64,000 bases of DNA from Candidatus Rokuibacteriota bacterium (GTDB lineage: Bacteria; Methylomirabilota; Methylomirabilia; Rokubacteriales; CSP1-6), in contig JACPDG010000039.1 of the NCBI GenBank assembly GCA_016184125.1, forward strand, positions 1 to 64,000. Reading direction: 5' to 3'. Shown here one piece after another: positions 27,798 to 36,246 of the stretch. Every line of letters begins with the position of its first letter. Position 1 is the stretch's first letter. The notes beneath the pieces are model-generated. The model did no database searches and was not told the origin of the DNA. It saw nothing but the letters and a program-made list of their open reading frames with translations. The position numbers were made by a program, and so were the translations under genes.

Positions 27798-28271
27798 TCA
27801 CGCGGCACGCCTGGTTCGCTTGCCCGGCATCGCCGCCCCCATCAGCGCCGACTTGCGCGCCTCGAGGGCTCCGGCGAGCTCACGGAGGCGGTCGTTGCCG
27901 AGCTGCTCGGCGAGCGGGAACATCTCCCGCTCCTCCTCGGTCGCGTGATGCACGACGCTCTGGCGGAGCTCCTTCATGCGCCCGACGAGCTGCGCGTCGT
28001 CGGGCGCGAGCCCGCGAATCTCGGCGAGCATCTCCTTGACGTGCCCGTGCTCCTCGCGGGCCTCGTTCAGGAGCTCGCGCGCCCGGTCCAGCTCGGCCAT
28101 CGCGGGGTAGAAGATCTCCTCCTCGATCGTCGCGTGGGCCTCCAGCTCGGACCCGATCTTCTGCACGAGCTGCTGGCGCTTCTTCACGGCGCGCCCGGTC
28201 GTGCGGTTGAGCTCGGTGAAGAGCCGCTTGACGGCGTTGTGGTCCCTCTTGAGCAGCTGCATCGGTGTCAT
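27798..28271 (-). CDS. Hemerythrin HHE-domain protein
   Basis: The 157-residue protein has the di-iron histidines and glutamates of the HHE fold: LLKRDHNAVKRLF, HATIEEEIFYPAM, EEHGHVKEML and VVHHATEEEREMFPLAE. Such cytosolic hemerythrins bind O2, NO or regulate iron/oxidative responses. The C-terminus (MPGKRTRRAA) is basic. A lone gene convergent with the dnaJ-like gene. Confidence 0.88.
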   Translation of the reverse strand: MTPMQLLKRDHNAVKRLFTELNRTTGRAVKKRQQLVQKIGSELEAHATIEEEIFYPAMAELDRARELLNEAREEHGHVKEMLAEIRGLAPDDAQLVGRMKELRQSVVHHATEEEREMFPLAEQLGNDRLRELAGALEARKSALMGAAMPGKRTRRAA

Positions 28272-28416
28272 CGTTCATCCCTCCGCGGTGGTGACGGTGC
28301 CGCGCGGCACCCTGCCGGCCCGCGCGTGCAAGCGGGTCGCCACCGAGCCGCAGGGCCCGCGCCACACAATCGCTCCCATCGGGCCGCAGTCCGGGCTACC
28401 CTACGAGGGCGTCCTC

Positions 28417-28560
28417 GTGACGCGTCGCCCGATGCCCACGACCACGCTCTGGCGGATCGCGATCCTCGTCGCCACGCTGGTCTGCGTCGTCATGCTCTTC
28501 GCGCCGCTCGTGCGCGAGATGCTGAGCACCGTCGCGGACACCGGGGCCACCTTGCCGTGA
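28417..28560 (+). CDS. Small single-span membrane protein
   Basis: From GTG 28417 (GAGGG 6 nt upstream) a 47-residue peptide carries one hydrophobic segment (LWRIAILVATLVCVVMLFAP) followed by LVREMLSTVADTG. ATG 28432 is an alternative start. Family unknown. It ends 10 bp before the Rieske gene and may be co-transcribed with it. Confidence 0.5.
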   Translation: MTRRPMPTTTLWRIAILVATLVCVVMLFAPLVREMLSTVADTGATLP

Positions 28561-28570
28561 CGGAGGGCTC

Positions 28571-28963
28571 ATGGCCCGGGTGAAGCTCGCCGCCGCGACG
28601 GACGTGCCACCCGGTGAAGGCCGGGTCGTCGATGTCGCCGGCCGGACGCTCGCGGTGTTCAACGTCGAGGGGGCCTTCTTCGCGACCGACAACGCCTGCC
28701 CGCACCGTGGCGGTCCGCTCGGCGAGGGGGACATCGAAGGACGGGTGGTCGCGTGCCCCTGGCACGGGTGGCGATGGGACGTGACCACCGGCGCGAGCGT
28801 CAACAACCCGGCCGTCACGGTCGCCTGCTTCCCGGTGGCGGTCGAGGGCGACGACCTCCTCGTCGAGCTCGAACTGACCAGGAACCCTGACGGGGTCCCG
28901 TGGGTTGAACACACGCCGGGCGCGCGCGCGTGGCCCGGGAATCCAAGTCCCCGGAGGGGGTGA
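28571..28963 (+). CDS. Rieske 2Fe-2S ferredoxin (NirD-like)
   Basis: The 130-residue protein carries CPHRGGPL and CPWHGWRWD, the Cys-His pairs that ligate a Rieske cluster, in a single small beta domain. It is of the ferredoxin or assimilatory NirD type that transfers electrons to oxygenases or reductases in the cytoplasm. No oxygenase gene is directly adjacent. The last 20 residues (WVEHTPGARAWPGNPSPRRG) look like an added tail. ATG 28571 follows GGAGGGCTC. Confidence 0.88.
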   Translation: MARVKLAAATDVPPGEGRVVDVAGRTLAVFNVEGAFFATDNACPHRGGPLGEGDIEGRVVACPWHGWRWDVTTGASVNNPAVTVACFPVAVEGDDLLVELELTRNPDGVPWVEHTPGARAWPGNPSPRRG

Positions 28964-28967
28964 CGAC

Positions 28968-29222
28968 ATGCATCGGTTCCTCGGAATCTCGATCCTCGCG
29001 GGCCTCGGTCTCGTCCTGATCGCTGGCCCGGCCGCCGCGAAACAGTGCCCGAAGCTGGTCGCGCAGGTGAACGCGCAGGTGGGCAACCGCTTCGACGCCA
29101 CTGCGGCCAACGCCCGCCAGACGGCCGCGCAGGCGGAGCAGCTCCACAAGGCCGGCAAGCACGCCGACTCGGAGAAGCTCGCGACGGAAACCCTCGAAGC
29201 CCTCGGCAAGAAGAAGATGTAG
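28968..29222 (+). CDS. Small secreted protein
   Basis: The 84-residue product, translated from ATG 28968 after GGAGGGGGTGACG, has a signal peptide (ILAGLGLVLIAGPAAA) and a mature part of about 60 residues (KQCPKLVAQVNAQVGNRFDA...) that should form two helices and contains one cysteine. Family not recognised. It lies just downstream of the Rieske gene on the same strand. Confidence 0.65.
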   Translation: MHRFLGISILAGLGLVLIAGPAAAKQCPKLVAQVNAQVGNRFDATAANARQTAAQAEQLHKAGKHADSEKLATETLEALGKKKM

Positions 29223-29326
29223 CGTCGCCCCCCGGCCCGGGACGCCTGCCAGCGTCCCGGGCCGCCGCACCGCACCGCATCACCCTCCTTGTTCCAGCCT
29301 CCCGCGCGCTGCTAGCATGAGGGCTC

Positions 29327-29515
29327 GTGGACTTCGTGCTCACGCTGCCCGTGTGGGCTGGCGTCGCGATCGCCACGGGCGTCTCGATGATGCTCGGTTG
29401 GCGGTTCTACCAGCGCTGCCCCCACTGTGGCCGCCTGGTCCGCCGCGTCGCGCGCGGGTGGAAACGCTGCCAGCACTGCGGCCGGCAGTACCGCCGCGGG
29501 CTCCGCCTGCGCTGA
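29327..29515 (+). CDS. Small membrane protein with zinc ribbon
   Basis: The 62-residue product from GTG 29327 has one membrane segment (LTLPVWAGVAIATGVSMMLG) followed by CPHCGRLV...CQHCGRQY, two CxxC knuckles that form a zinc ribbon on the membrane. It precedes the TPR protein by 19 bp on the same strand. Function unknown. Confidence 0.6.
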   Translation: MDFVLTLPVWAGVAIATGVSMMLGWRFYQRCPHCGRLVRRVARGWKRCQHCGRQYRRGLRLR

Positions 29516-29534
29516 CGTTCTCTGAAGAGGTGAC

Positions 29535-30182
29535 ATGATCGATCTCGACCGCATGGCCGACCGACTGCCAAGTGTCCGGACGTTCCTGATCGCTGCCGCG
29601 GTGGTGCTGGCCGCCGTGCTCGTCGCCGGCGGTGGCTGGTACTGGTACCGCGCGTCCCAGCGGGAAGCCGCGCGCGTCTACGCCGCCGCGCTGGCGCAGG
29701 CGCACACGGCGCCCGCATCGCAGGGCACGCCGGAGGCCCGGGACGCGGCAGCGCGGAGCCTCGAAAGCGCGCTCCAGTCGCATCCGTCGGCGCCGCTGGC
29801 CGACCAGGCGGCGTACGAGCTCGGGAGCCTGCGCCACGCCGCAGGCCAGTACGCGAGCGCACGGGCGGCCTACGGGATCGCACTCGCGCGCGGCAGCAGC
29901 CCGACGCTCAAGACGCTGGCGCGGCTGGGCATCGGCTACGCCTGGGAAGCCGAACGCAACCTGCCCAGGGCGACCGAGACGTTCCAGGCCGTCGCCGCGG
30001 ACCTGAAGCCGACCGACGCGTTCTACGAGCAGGCGCTGCTGGATCTGGCGCGCGTGCAGGAGCTGGCGGGACGCAAGGACGACGCGGTGCAGACGTACCG
30101 GCGGCTGCTGAAGGATGTGGCCCGCAGCCCGCGCGCGGACGAGGTCCGCCTGCGGCTCGCGAGCCTCGGCGCGACGCCGTAA
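29535..30182 (+). CDS. Membrane-anchored TPR protein (YfgM-like)
   Basis: The 215-residue protein has an N-terminal anchor (TFLIAAAVVLAAVLVAGGGW) and an Ala-rich helical periplasmic part with TPR-type repeats (AAYELGSLRHAAGQYASARA, ARLGIGYAWEAERNLPRATE, LLDLARVQELAGRKDDAVQT). This layout is that of YfgM/tetratricopeptide anchors that help outer-envelope folding. ATG 29535 after GAAGAGGTGAC. Confidence 0.75.
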   Translation: MIDLDRMADRLPSVRTFLIAAAVVLAAVLVAGGGWYWYRASQREAARVYAAALAQAHTAPASQGTPEARDAAARSLESALQSHPSAPLADQAAYELGSLRHAAGQYASARAAYGIALARGSSPTLKTLARLGIGYAWEAERNLPRATETFQAVAADLKPTDAFYEQALLDLARVQELAGRKDDAVQTYRRLLKDVARSPRADEVRLRLASLGATP

Positions 30183-30245
30183 CCGGGTAAGAGCGAGCGT
30201 GGATCGTGCTCGACCGTCATGGCCTGGGTTCCGATAAGGAGCATT

Positions 30246-30327
30246 ATGTAACTTACGATCCGCCGCGCCGTTCGCGCGGTTGGCCTCGTCGCCACGCTGG
30301 CGCCGCGCGGCGGATCGTAGATTACAT
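30246..30327. repeat. Long imperfect inverted repeat (82 bp)
   Basis: A 23-bp left arm at 30246-30268 (ATGTAACTTACGATCCGCCG...) matches the reverse complement of the right arm at 30305-30327 at 21 of 23 positions, with a 36-nt spacer. It is not related to families 1 or 2. It lies between the TPR gene and the decayed coxL and may be a MITE-like end pair or a large terminator hairpin. Confidence 0.75.
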
Positions 30328-30514
30328 AGATGTTGACCGGACACCGCTCCGCGCGGCCTGCGGCGCGCTCGCCCGCGTGGACACCGCTGCCCCTCGTTCC
30401 GTGCCGCTCAACGCCCCGATGGCGCGGCCAGGCGTCCGCACTCACTGCGTCGTCGACAATCCAGAGCGCGACTTGGATCGTCCACGCGCAGCCGGTTCTG
30501 AGAATCGTCCGCCG

Positions 30515-31180
30515 TCAGCGGGTCGGCGCCGCGCGGCGCGACGGCTCCAGCCAGCGCCAGACTCGTTCTGGCCCGAGCGGCAGCGACCGGATGACTACGC
30601 CGAGCGACGCGAGCGCCTCCTCGACAGCGTTCGCGATCACCGCCGGAGCCGGGATCGAGCCGCTCTCGCCGACGCCTTCCGCGCCGAGCGGCGTGAACGG
30701 CGACGGCTGCTCGAGTATGGTCGACCTCGATCTCTGGAAGGGTCGGCCGACATCGGCTTAAAGTAATCCATGAAGGTCGAGGTCATAAGCTCCAGGGTGA
30801 ATTACTTGAACTCCTAGAACCTCGCGGCGCCGATGCCGTGGATCGTCGAGCCGTGGACCGTGCCCTGGACGATGAGCGGGTTCAGCTCGCGGCCGCATCT
30901 CTTCGAGTGCCTTCTCAAGTGTCGCTACGTATCTCGTGTGGTTCTATGAGATTCCTGAGCCTGAGCTGGGCCGGAGCGAGCCCGAAACGGCGGGCCAGCC
31001 GTGCCATCGCGCGCTCGACGGCGAAGCACCATGAACGGCTTGCCGGTGCCGCGGTTCGTCGTGCTCGGGCGCTTGTTCACGAGGACCGAGTACGCCGCGT
31101 ACTGCACGGCGCCGGTCCAGTAGCCGTCTTGCTTGCTGCGCGCACGGGATGTAGCCGAAGAGCGCCGGCTTCACGGTCGC
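30515..31180 (-). pseudogene. Decayed coxL-like molybdopterin subunit
   Basis: Minus-strand fragments in shifted frames match the intact large subunit at 2558-4954. YSVLVNKRPSTTNRGTGKPF aligns with YSVLTTKCPSGANRGIGKPF (active-site loop), and PSPFTPLGAEGVGESGSIPA with IANAVEEALASLGVVIRSLP and ERVWRWLEP aligns with its C-terminus to a stop at 30515. Only about 0.65 kb of the 2.4 kb gene is left, with frameshifts and a large internal deletion. It is a close paralogue, probably a duplication that decayed. Confidence 0.8.
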
Positions 31181-31187
31181 CCGGTCG

Positions 31188-32009
31188 CTACCCCGGGATC
31201 TGGGCCTCCTCCGGGAGCTCGGACCATCGGGGCGTCCACGGTGGCACCACCAGACGGAACTTCTCGCAGAGGCCGGCGACCTCGGCCGCGAACGCCTGGC
31301 GCACCTCGTCGTTGTCGCGCAGCTTCAGCCGGTAGGCCCGGTAGCGCTGGTTCTTGACCGAGCCGGGACGCCCGAAGATGTTCAGGGTCCGCACGTACCA
31401 CTTGTCGAACGTGGCCTGCGCCTCGTCGTGCGTCGCCGGGTCCTCGGCGAGCCGCTTCACCCAGTACTCGCCGTGACGGATGTGGAACTTCTCCTCCTTG
31501 AAGATGCCCTCGATCGCCCGCGCCCACGGCCCGTACGACGACTGGCGGACGTCCTCGAGCTGGTGGCCGGCGCCACGGTCCATGCAGAAGTTGAAGAACA
31601 CGAAGTCGGCCCACGTGTCGATCGGGTAGTAGAAGATGTTGACGCGCTTGTCGGACGTGATCCGCTGCGTGCCGATGTCCGCGTCCGCGGCGATCCGCAT
31701 GCGGAACGTCTCGTCGTGCGCCTGCACGTGGCGGTCGACGTCGAACCCGAGGTCGGCGAGCAGCCCGTACATCACGGTCGCGTGGCGGAGCTCGTCCTTC
31801 ACGATCTGTGAGACGACGTGCTTCTCCTCGACCGTCGGTGCCTTCGTGATCCACGGCACGTAGCCGTACCCGCCCGCCAGCTCGGAGTCCGCCTGCATGA
31901 GCATGAGGTGCACGAGGTGCTCGCGGTACTCCGGCGTCATCTCGTCGGGCGACTCGATGCGCTCGCCCCGCTCCATCCTGGACATCAATGCGGATGCCTG
32001 ATCGCTCAT
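31188..32009 (-). CDS. PaaA/PaaC-type ferritin-like protein (phenylacetyl-CoA epoxygenase family)
   Basis: The 273-residue protein carries ferritin-like di-iron elements: IVKDELRHATVMYGLLADLG (ExxH-type) and IEGIFKEEKFHIRHGEYWVK (ExxH). Family resemblance is to the catalytic PaaA or structural PaaC subunits of 1,2-phenylacetyl-CoA epoxidase (usually paaABCDE). No paaB, C, D or E is present, so this is a lone member whose activity cannot be inferred safely. The start at 32009 lies 8 bp from palindromic element F; no clear ribosome binding site precedes it. Confidence 0.75.
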   Translation of the reverse strand: MSDQASALMSRMERGERIESPDEMTPEYREHLVHLMLMQADSELAGGYGYVPWITKAPTVEEKHVVSQIVKDELRHATVMYGLLADLGFDVDRHVQAHDETFRMRIAADADIGTQRITSDKRVNIFYYPIDTWADFVFFNFCMDRGAGHQLEDVRQSSYGPWARAIEGIFKEEKFHIRHGEYWVKRLAEDPATHDEAQATFDKWYVRTLNIFGRPGSVKNQRYRAYRLKLRDNDEVRQAFAAEVAGLCEKFRLVVPPWTPRWSELPEEAQIPG

Positions 32010-32017
32010 CTGTTTTC

Positions 32018-32112
32018 ACGGGGGGACTCTCGAAGCCCCCCATGCCCCCCACCGCTCGCACGCGCCCCGGGGGACCCGGGGCGCGGCTCGGTCTCGGATA
32101 CGTTCACGAACT
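32018..32112 (+). repeat. Palindromic element family 1, copy F
   Basis: Forward copy immediately upstream of the PaaA-like gene, subtype II: ACGGGGGGACTCTCGAAG with GCCCCCCATG, then CGCGCCCCGGGGGACCCG and GGATACGTTCACGAACTC. The border ATG has become ACG. Confidence 0.8.
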
Positions 32113-32124
32113 CCCCTCCGTGTT

Positions 32125-32243
32125 CATGGGGGGACTCTCGAGGCCCCCCCTGCCCCCCGCGCTCGGCGCCGTCCCGGAAGGGGTGCGCGGACGCACCTGC
32201 GAAACCCGGGACGGCCCTCGATGACTCGATTCGTCCATGGCTC
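32125..32243 (+). repeat. Palindromic element family 1, copy G
   Basis: A second subtype II copy, tandem to F: CATGGGGGGACTCTCGAGG, then GCCGTCCCGGAAGGGGTGC, GGACGCACC, GGGACGGCCCTCGATGAC and ATTCGTCCATGGCTCAG. F and G together make a 226-bp block between the PaaA-like gene and the next operon. Confidence 0.85.
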
Positions 32244-32249
32244 AGCGTA

Positions 32250-32582
32250 TCATCGCGGCGGCAGCGTCACGGGCGGCGGGACCGGTGGCGTAGAGGCGGC
32301 TCGGGGAAGAGCTGATCGACGGCCGCGTGGTGCCTCAGCCCGATCGCCGCGCTGGATCAGGAGCGCGAAGCGCGCGTCTCGCACCCGCAGGCGCGCGCCC
32401 TCGTAGACGTCGAGCAAGCGCTCGCGTTCCCCGCCGTCGACCGCGGTGTCGAGCCGCGCCGCGATCGCGCGCACCTCGGCGAGAGCGGCCTCGAGGCGCT
32501 CGCCGGCCCGCCCGAGCGCGGCCGCCTTCTCGCGACGGATCTCCTCGTCGATCTTCCGGGACGTCTGCTCGCGGCGGTTCAC
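32250..32582 (-). CDS. Small helical hypothetical protein
   Basis: The 110-residue product is a charged helix (RREQTSRKIDEEIRREKAAA, ERLEAALAEVRAIAARLDTA) followed by a Pro-rich C-terminus (ASTPPVPPPVTLPPR). It is last in a minus-strand series with the next gene (10 bp apart). Family not recognised. The C-terminal tail ends 7 bp from element G. Confidence 0.5.
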   Translation of the reverse strand: MNRREQTSRKIDEEIRREKAAALGRAGERLEAALAEVRAIAARLDTAVDGGERERLLDVYEGARLRVRDARFALLIQRGDRAEAPRGRRSALPRAASTPPVPPPVTLPPR

Positions 32583-32592
32583 GGGACGCGTG

Positions 32593-32880
32593 TCACTCGA
32601 TCGCCACCGACTTCACGAGCCAGTGCTGGCGCTCCAGGAATCGCGCCACGGTCTCGAGCGTGCGCGCCTCCGTCGCCGCCTCGAGGCTGATGCGGTCCGG
32701 CAGGATGTGCCGGACATCGGGGTACGTCGCGAGGACCTTCCGGAGCGTCCGCACGCGGGCGTCCGAGGAGAGCAGTCCCCGCCGGTCACGGCTCGACCAG
32801 TCGCCGCGGACGAAGACTCGGATGGTGCGAGGCGCGGGCACCGCGTCGACGTCCTGGCCGGCGGCGGTTCGCGCGCTCAT
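32593..32880 (-). CDS. Small hypothetical protein
   Basis: The 95-residue product includes TIRVFVRGDWSSRDRRGLLS and LRKVLATYPDVRHILPDRIS. It is not related to a family I recognise and has no signal peptide or membrane segment. It follows the glycosyltransferase stop at a 12-bp gap, so it is likely in the miaB operon. Confidence 0.5.
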   Translation of the reverse strand: MSARTAAGQDVDAVPAPRTIRVFVRGDWSSRDRRGLLSSDARVRTLRKVLATYPDVRHILPDRISLEAATEARTLETVARFLERQHWLVKSVAIE

Positions 32881-32892
32881 CGGCTCGCCCGG

Positions 32893-34053
32893 TCAGCGAC
32901 CACCCCGAGCGCGGCGCGCGCGGGCATCGGCGTACACCTCCAGCGTGCGGTCGATCATGGCGCGCACGCCGAACTCGCGCTCCGCGATCACGCGCGCCCG
33001 CGCCGACATCCCCGCGCGCCGGGCGCCGTCGAAGAGCAGACCGATCGCAGCGTCGGCGAGCGCCGTCGGGTCGCTCTTGACGACCAGGCCGGACTCCCCG
33101 TCGCGCACGACCTCGTCGGAGCCCGGCGCCGCCACCGCCACCGCCGGCACCCCGCACGCGGCGGCCTCCGCGAGCACGAGGCCCTGCGTCTCGGTCTCGG
33201 ACGCGAAGAGGAAGAGGTCGGCTGCCTGGTAGCACTCGACGACGGTGTCGTGAGGGCGCACGCCCAGGAACAGGATCCTCGCCCGCACCGGCGACGCGCT
33301 CGCCGCCTGGCGCAGCGTGACCGCCTCGGTCCCGTGGCCGACGAGCACCAGCCGCGCGGCAGGGAGCGTCCCGGCGATGCGCTCGAACGCCTGCAACACG
33401 CGGCCCACGCTCTTCTCGCGGTCGAGACGACCGACGTAGAGCACGAGCGGGTCACCCGGCGGCAGCCCGAGCCGCCGGCGCGCCGCCTCGCGATCCCCGG
33501 GCCGGAAGTGGTCGAGGTCGACACCGGTGGGCACGACCGCGATCGCGCTCCGCACTCCGCGGTGGCGCAGCTCGTCGCGGATCACGGCGGCCGGAGCGAT
33601 CACGGCGTCCGCGCGATCGGCGAATCGCGCGGACAGGCGGACGGCGAGGCGCTCGACGAGCGCGCGGGTCAGCGGGACGTAGTGCGCGTACTTCTCGTAC
33701 CGCGTGTGGTACGTGAAGACCAGCGGCCGGCGCCGCCGCCGTGCCTGACGGAGCGCCGCGGGCCCCAGGAGGAACGGGTGGTGGGCGTGGAACACGTCGA
33801 CGTCGAGGTCATCGACCTGCCGCGCGATGCCGCGCGACCACGGGATGGCGAGCGCGAACTCGGGATACGTTGCGGCGGGCACCGAGGGATACCGGATGAC
33901 CCGCGTCTCGTGCTGCGGGCCGGCCGGGAAGCGAGGCGCGAAGACCCACACCTCGTGGCCCCGGGCCTCGAGACCCCGGCGCAGCGTCTCGACCGAGACC
34001 GTGACGCCGCCGGTGAACGGCAGGTAGTTGTTCGTGAAGAGCGCGATCCGCAC
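32893..34053 (-). CDS. Family GT4 glycosyltransferase
   Basis: The 386-residue protein has the GT-B fold: RIALFTNNYLPFTGGVTVSV and VDVFHAHHPFLLGPAALRQA in the acceptor half, VVPTGVDLDHFRPGD in the hinge, and the donor half with LVLYVGRLDREKSVGRVLQA, LFLFASETETQGLVLAEAAA (the E-x7-E motif of GT4) and EVVRDGESGLVV. Retaining glucosyl- or mannosyl-transferases of this class build glycolipids or polysaccharide. The acceptor is unknown. It sits 13 bp downstream of the bifunctional nuclease gene. Confidence 0.85.
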   Translation of the reverse strand: MRIALFTNNYLPFTGGVTVSVETLRRGLEARGHEVWVFAPRFPAGPQHETRVIRYPSVPAATYPEFALAIPWSRGIARQVDDLDVDVFHAHHPFLLGPAALRQARRRRRPLVFTYHTRYEKYAHYVPLTRALVERLAVRLSARFADRADAVIAPAAVIRDELRHRGVRSAIAVVPTGVDLDHFRPGDREAARRRLGLPPGDPLVLYVGRLDREKSVGRVLQAFERIAGTLPAARLVLVGHGTEAVTLRQAASASPVRARILFLGVRPHDTVVECYQAADLFLFASETETQGLVLAEAAACGVPAVAVAAPGSDEVVRDGESGLVVKSDPTALADAAIGLLFDGARRAGMSARARVIAEREFGVRAMIDRTLEVYADARARRARGGR

Positions 34054-34066
34054 GCTGCGGCGCCCC

Positions 34067-34570
34067 TCACGTCTTGTTGAACTTCTCGAAGTCCTCCGGC
34101 TTGATGTTCTGCAGCCACTCGCGGAGCTTGTCCGGGTCGTCGGCCTTGACGGTCTCCGCGTCCTTCGTCACCTCGAGCGTCCGGGCCTTCTTGACGACGT
34201 CCTCGTCGACGTAGATCGGCGCCGCCACGCGGAGCGCGAGCGCGATCGCGTCGGACGGCCGCGAATCCACCGTGTACTCCGTCTCGCCGACGTTCAGGTG
34301 GATGACGGCGAAGAACGTGTTGTCACGGAGGTCGGTGACGACCACCTTCGCCACCCGCGCGTCGATGGTCTCGAGGATGTTCTTGATCAGGTCGTGGGTC
34401 ATGGGGCGCGGCGTCGCGATCTTCTCGAGCTCGAGCGCGATCGCGTTGGCCTCGAAGATGCCCACCCAGATCGGCAGCGACCGCTTGTCCTCGTCGTCCC
34501 TGAGGATGATGATCGGCATGTTGGACATCGGGTCGAGCGCCAGCCCGCGGACCTTCATCTCGACAAACAT
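34067..34570 (-). CDS. Bifunctional nuclease-family protein (DUF151)
   Basis: The 167-residue protein contains MSNMPIIILRDDEDKRSLPI, WVGIFEANAIALEL and SRPSDAIALALRVAAPIYVD, the conserved motifs of the BFN/DUF151 family, some of whose members show DNase/RNase activity. ATG 34570 after CCAGGAGGCTCT. It overlaps the end of miaB by 16 bp. The two genes are often paired in bacteria. Confidence 0.88.
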   Translation of the reverse strand: MFVEMKVRGLALDPMSNMPIIILRDDEDKRSLPIWVGIFEANAIALELEKIATPRPMTHDLIKNILETIDARVAKVVVTDLRDNTFFAVIHLNVGETEYTVDSRPSDAIALALRVAAPIYVDEDVVKKARTLEVTKDAETVKADDPDKLREWLQNIKPEDFEKFNKT

Positions 34571-35898
34571 AGAGCCTCCTGGCCCCGCGGCACGAGCGTG
34601 CCGCGCAGGCTGTGGGGCAGCACGTCGGTGACGGTGACCTCCACGAGATCGCCGACCCGCGTGCGCTGCTGGCCGTCGAAGTTCACGACCCGGTGGGTGC
34701 GGGTGCGCCCGGTCAGCTCGCGCGCGTTCTTCCTCGAGGTGCCGTCGACGAGCACCTCGACCGTGCGCCCACGCAGCCGTTCCGCTCGCTCCGCAGCGAG
34801 CCGCGTCGTGAGCGCGAGCAGCTCGGCGTGGCGACGGGACATCACGTCATCCGGCACCTGGTCGGGCATCGTGGCGGCCGGCGTGCCGGGCCGCCGCGAG
34901 TACCGGAACACGAACGCGCCATCGAACGCGACCCGCTCGACGAGGTCGAGCGTCGCGGCGAAGTCCTCGGCGGTCTCACCGGGGAATCCGACGATCAGAT
35001 CGGTGGTGAGGCTCAGATCCGGCACGGCGTCCCGCAGCTCGGCGACGAGCTCGAGGTAGCGCTCGCGCGTGTAGCCGCGGTTCATCCGCTCCAGCACGCG
35101 GTTCGCTCCTGCCTGGAGCGGCAGGTGAAACCACTCGCAGACCTTCGGCACGTCACGAAACGCCCGGATCAGGCGAGGCGTGAGGTTGTACGGGTTGGAC
35201 GTGGTGAAGCGGATCCGCTCGAGACCGTCGACGTCGTTGAGGCGCTCGAAGAGGTCAGCGAGGTCGGTCCGCGGCGTCAGGCCACGCCCGTAGGCGTTCA
35301 CGGTCTGGCCGAGCAGCGTGATCTCCTTCACACCCTCGGCGACGAGCCCTTCGACCTCGGCCACGATCGCCGCGGGCGGATGACTGCGCTCGCGGCCGCG
35401 CGTCGTCGGGACCACGCAGAACGTGCAGTGCTTCTCGCAGCCTTCCATCACCGTCACGTACGCTTTGAGGCGGGACGCGCCGGGCGGGCGCGCGGTGATC
35501 TTCACGAGCGGCGCCTCGCCCGTCTCCATGACCTGCCGGCGGTCGCGTCGCACGCGATCGACCAGCTCGCCGACCCGCGCGATCGCGGGCGAGCCGAACA
35601 CCAGGTCGACGGCCGGAGCGCGCCGCTGGATCTCATCCTGGCGGAGCTGCGCCATGCACCCCATGACGCCGATCACGAGCCCGGGCTTCTTCGCCTTCAG
35701 CGTGCGGAGCTGGCCGAGCGTCGAGAAGACCTTGTCCTCGGCCTTCTCACGGATCGCGCACGTGTTCACGATGATGAGGTCCGCCTCGCGCTCGTCGTCG
35801 GTGAGCTCCCAGCGCTCTGCGCGGAGCAGACCGGCGACTCGCTCCGAGTCGTACTCGTTCATCTGGCAACCGTACGTGATCAGGTGCAACTTGGCCAT
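34555..35898 (-). CDS. miaB: tRNA-2-methylthio-N6-dimethylallyladenosine synthase MiaB
   Basis: The 447-residue radical-SAM enzyme methylthiolates i6A37 of tRNA. It has the UPF0004 domain with three cluster-binding Cys (TYGCQMNEYDSERV, VNTCAIREKAED, MGCMAQ), the radical-SAM CxxxCxxC in EGCEKHCTFCVVPTTRG, and a C-terminal TRAM domain (VEVLVDGTSRKNARELTGRT). All key residues are intact. ATG 35898 gives the normal N-terminus MAKLHLITYGCQ; the 463-residue track ORF starts upstream. First gene of the miaB-bfn-GT4 operon. Confidence 0.95.
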   Translation of the reverse strand: MAKLHLITYGCQMNEYDSERVAGLLRAERWELTDDEREADLIIVNTCAIREKAEDKVFSTLGQLRTLKAKKPGLVIGVMGCMAQLRQDEIQRRAPAVDLVFGSPAIARVGELVDRVRRDRRQVMETGEAPLVKITARPPGASRLKAYVTVMEGCEKHCTFCVVPTTRGRERSHPPAAIVAEVEGLVAEGVKEITLLGQTVNAYGRGLTPRTDLADLFERLNDVDGLERIRFTTSNPYNLTPRLIRAFRDVPKVCEWFHLPLQAGANRVLERMNRGYTRERYLELVAELRDAVPDLSLTTDLIVGFPGETAEDFAATLDLVERVAFDGAFVFRYSRRPGTPAATMPDQVPDDVMSRRHAELLALTTRLAAERAERLRGRTVEVLVDGTSRKNARELTGRTRTHRVVNFDGQQRTRVGDLVEVTVTDVLPHSLRGTLVPRGQEALCLSR

Positions 35899-36157
35899 GC
35901 GCTTGAGGACGAGAGCGGGGCGCTCTCGTGTTTTCGACCGTAGCATCCACCCCCAGTGAAGTCAAACGACGGAGCGCTGCACGCAAGGTCTGGAGCACAC
36001 TTACGGCGGCGTCGCCACATCCGGCATCGTCACACATTCGCCAGCGGCGAGCGCGGCGTGTCACCCCGGTTCCCCGGGGCGCTCGAGCGCGGCGGCTGCG
36101 CGGCCTGGCGCGCCTCCGAGCGTGGAGGAGTGCGCGTGCGTCAGCGCCTCCCGACCG

Positions 36158-36243
36158 CCGAGCCACCCCGAGGAGCGCCCCGGGTTTCCCGGGGCGCTTC
36201 CGAACGTGGGGGGGTATGGGGGGCCATGTCGGGGCCCCCCATG
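36158..36243 (-). repeat. Palindromic element family 1, copy H (with a degenerate neighbour)
   Basis: Reverse copy just after the FBP aldolase/phosphatase stop: CTGATCTCATGGGGGGCCCC, where the TGA is the gene's stop codon, then ACATGGCCCCCCATACC, GAAGCGCCCCGGG and CCCGGGGCGCTCCTCGG. Next to it, at about 36060-36157, a half-degraded module (CCCCGGTTCCCCGGGGCG, GCTCGAGCGCGG) suggests a second, eroded copy that reaches to about 36040. Confidence 0.8.
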
Positions 36244-36246
36244 AGA

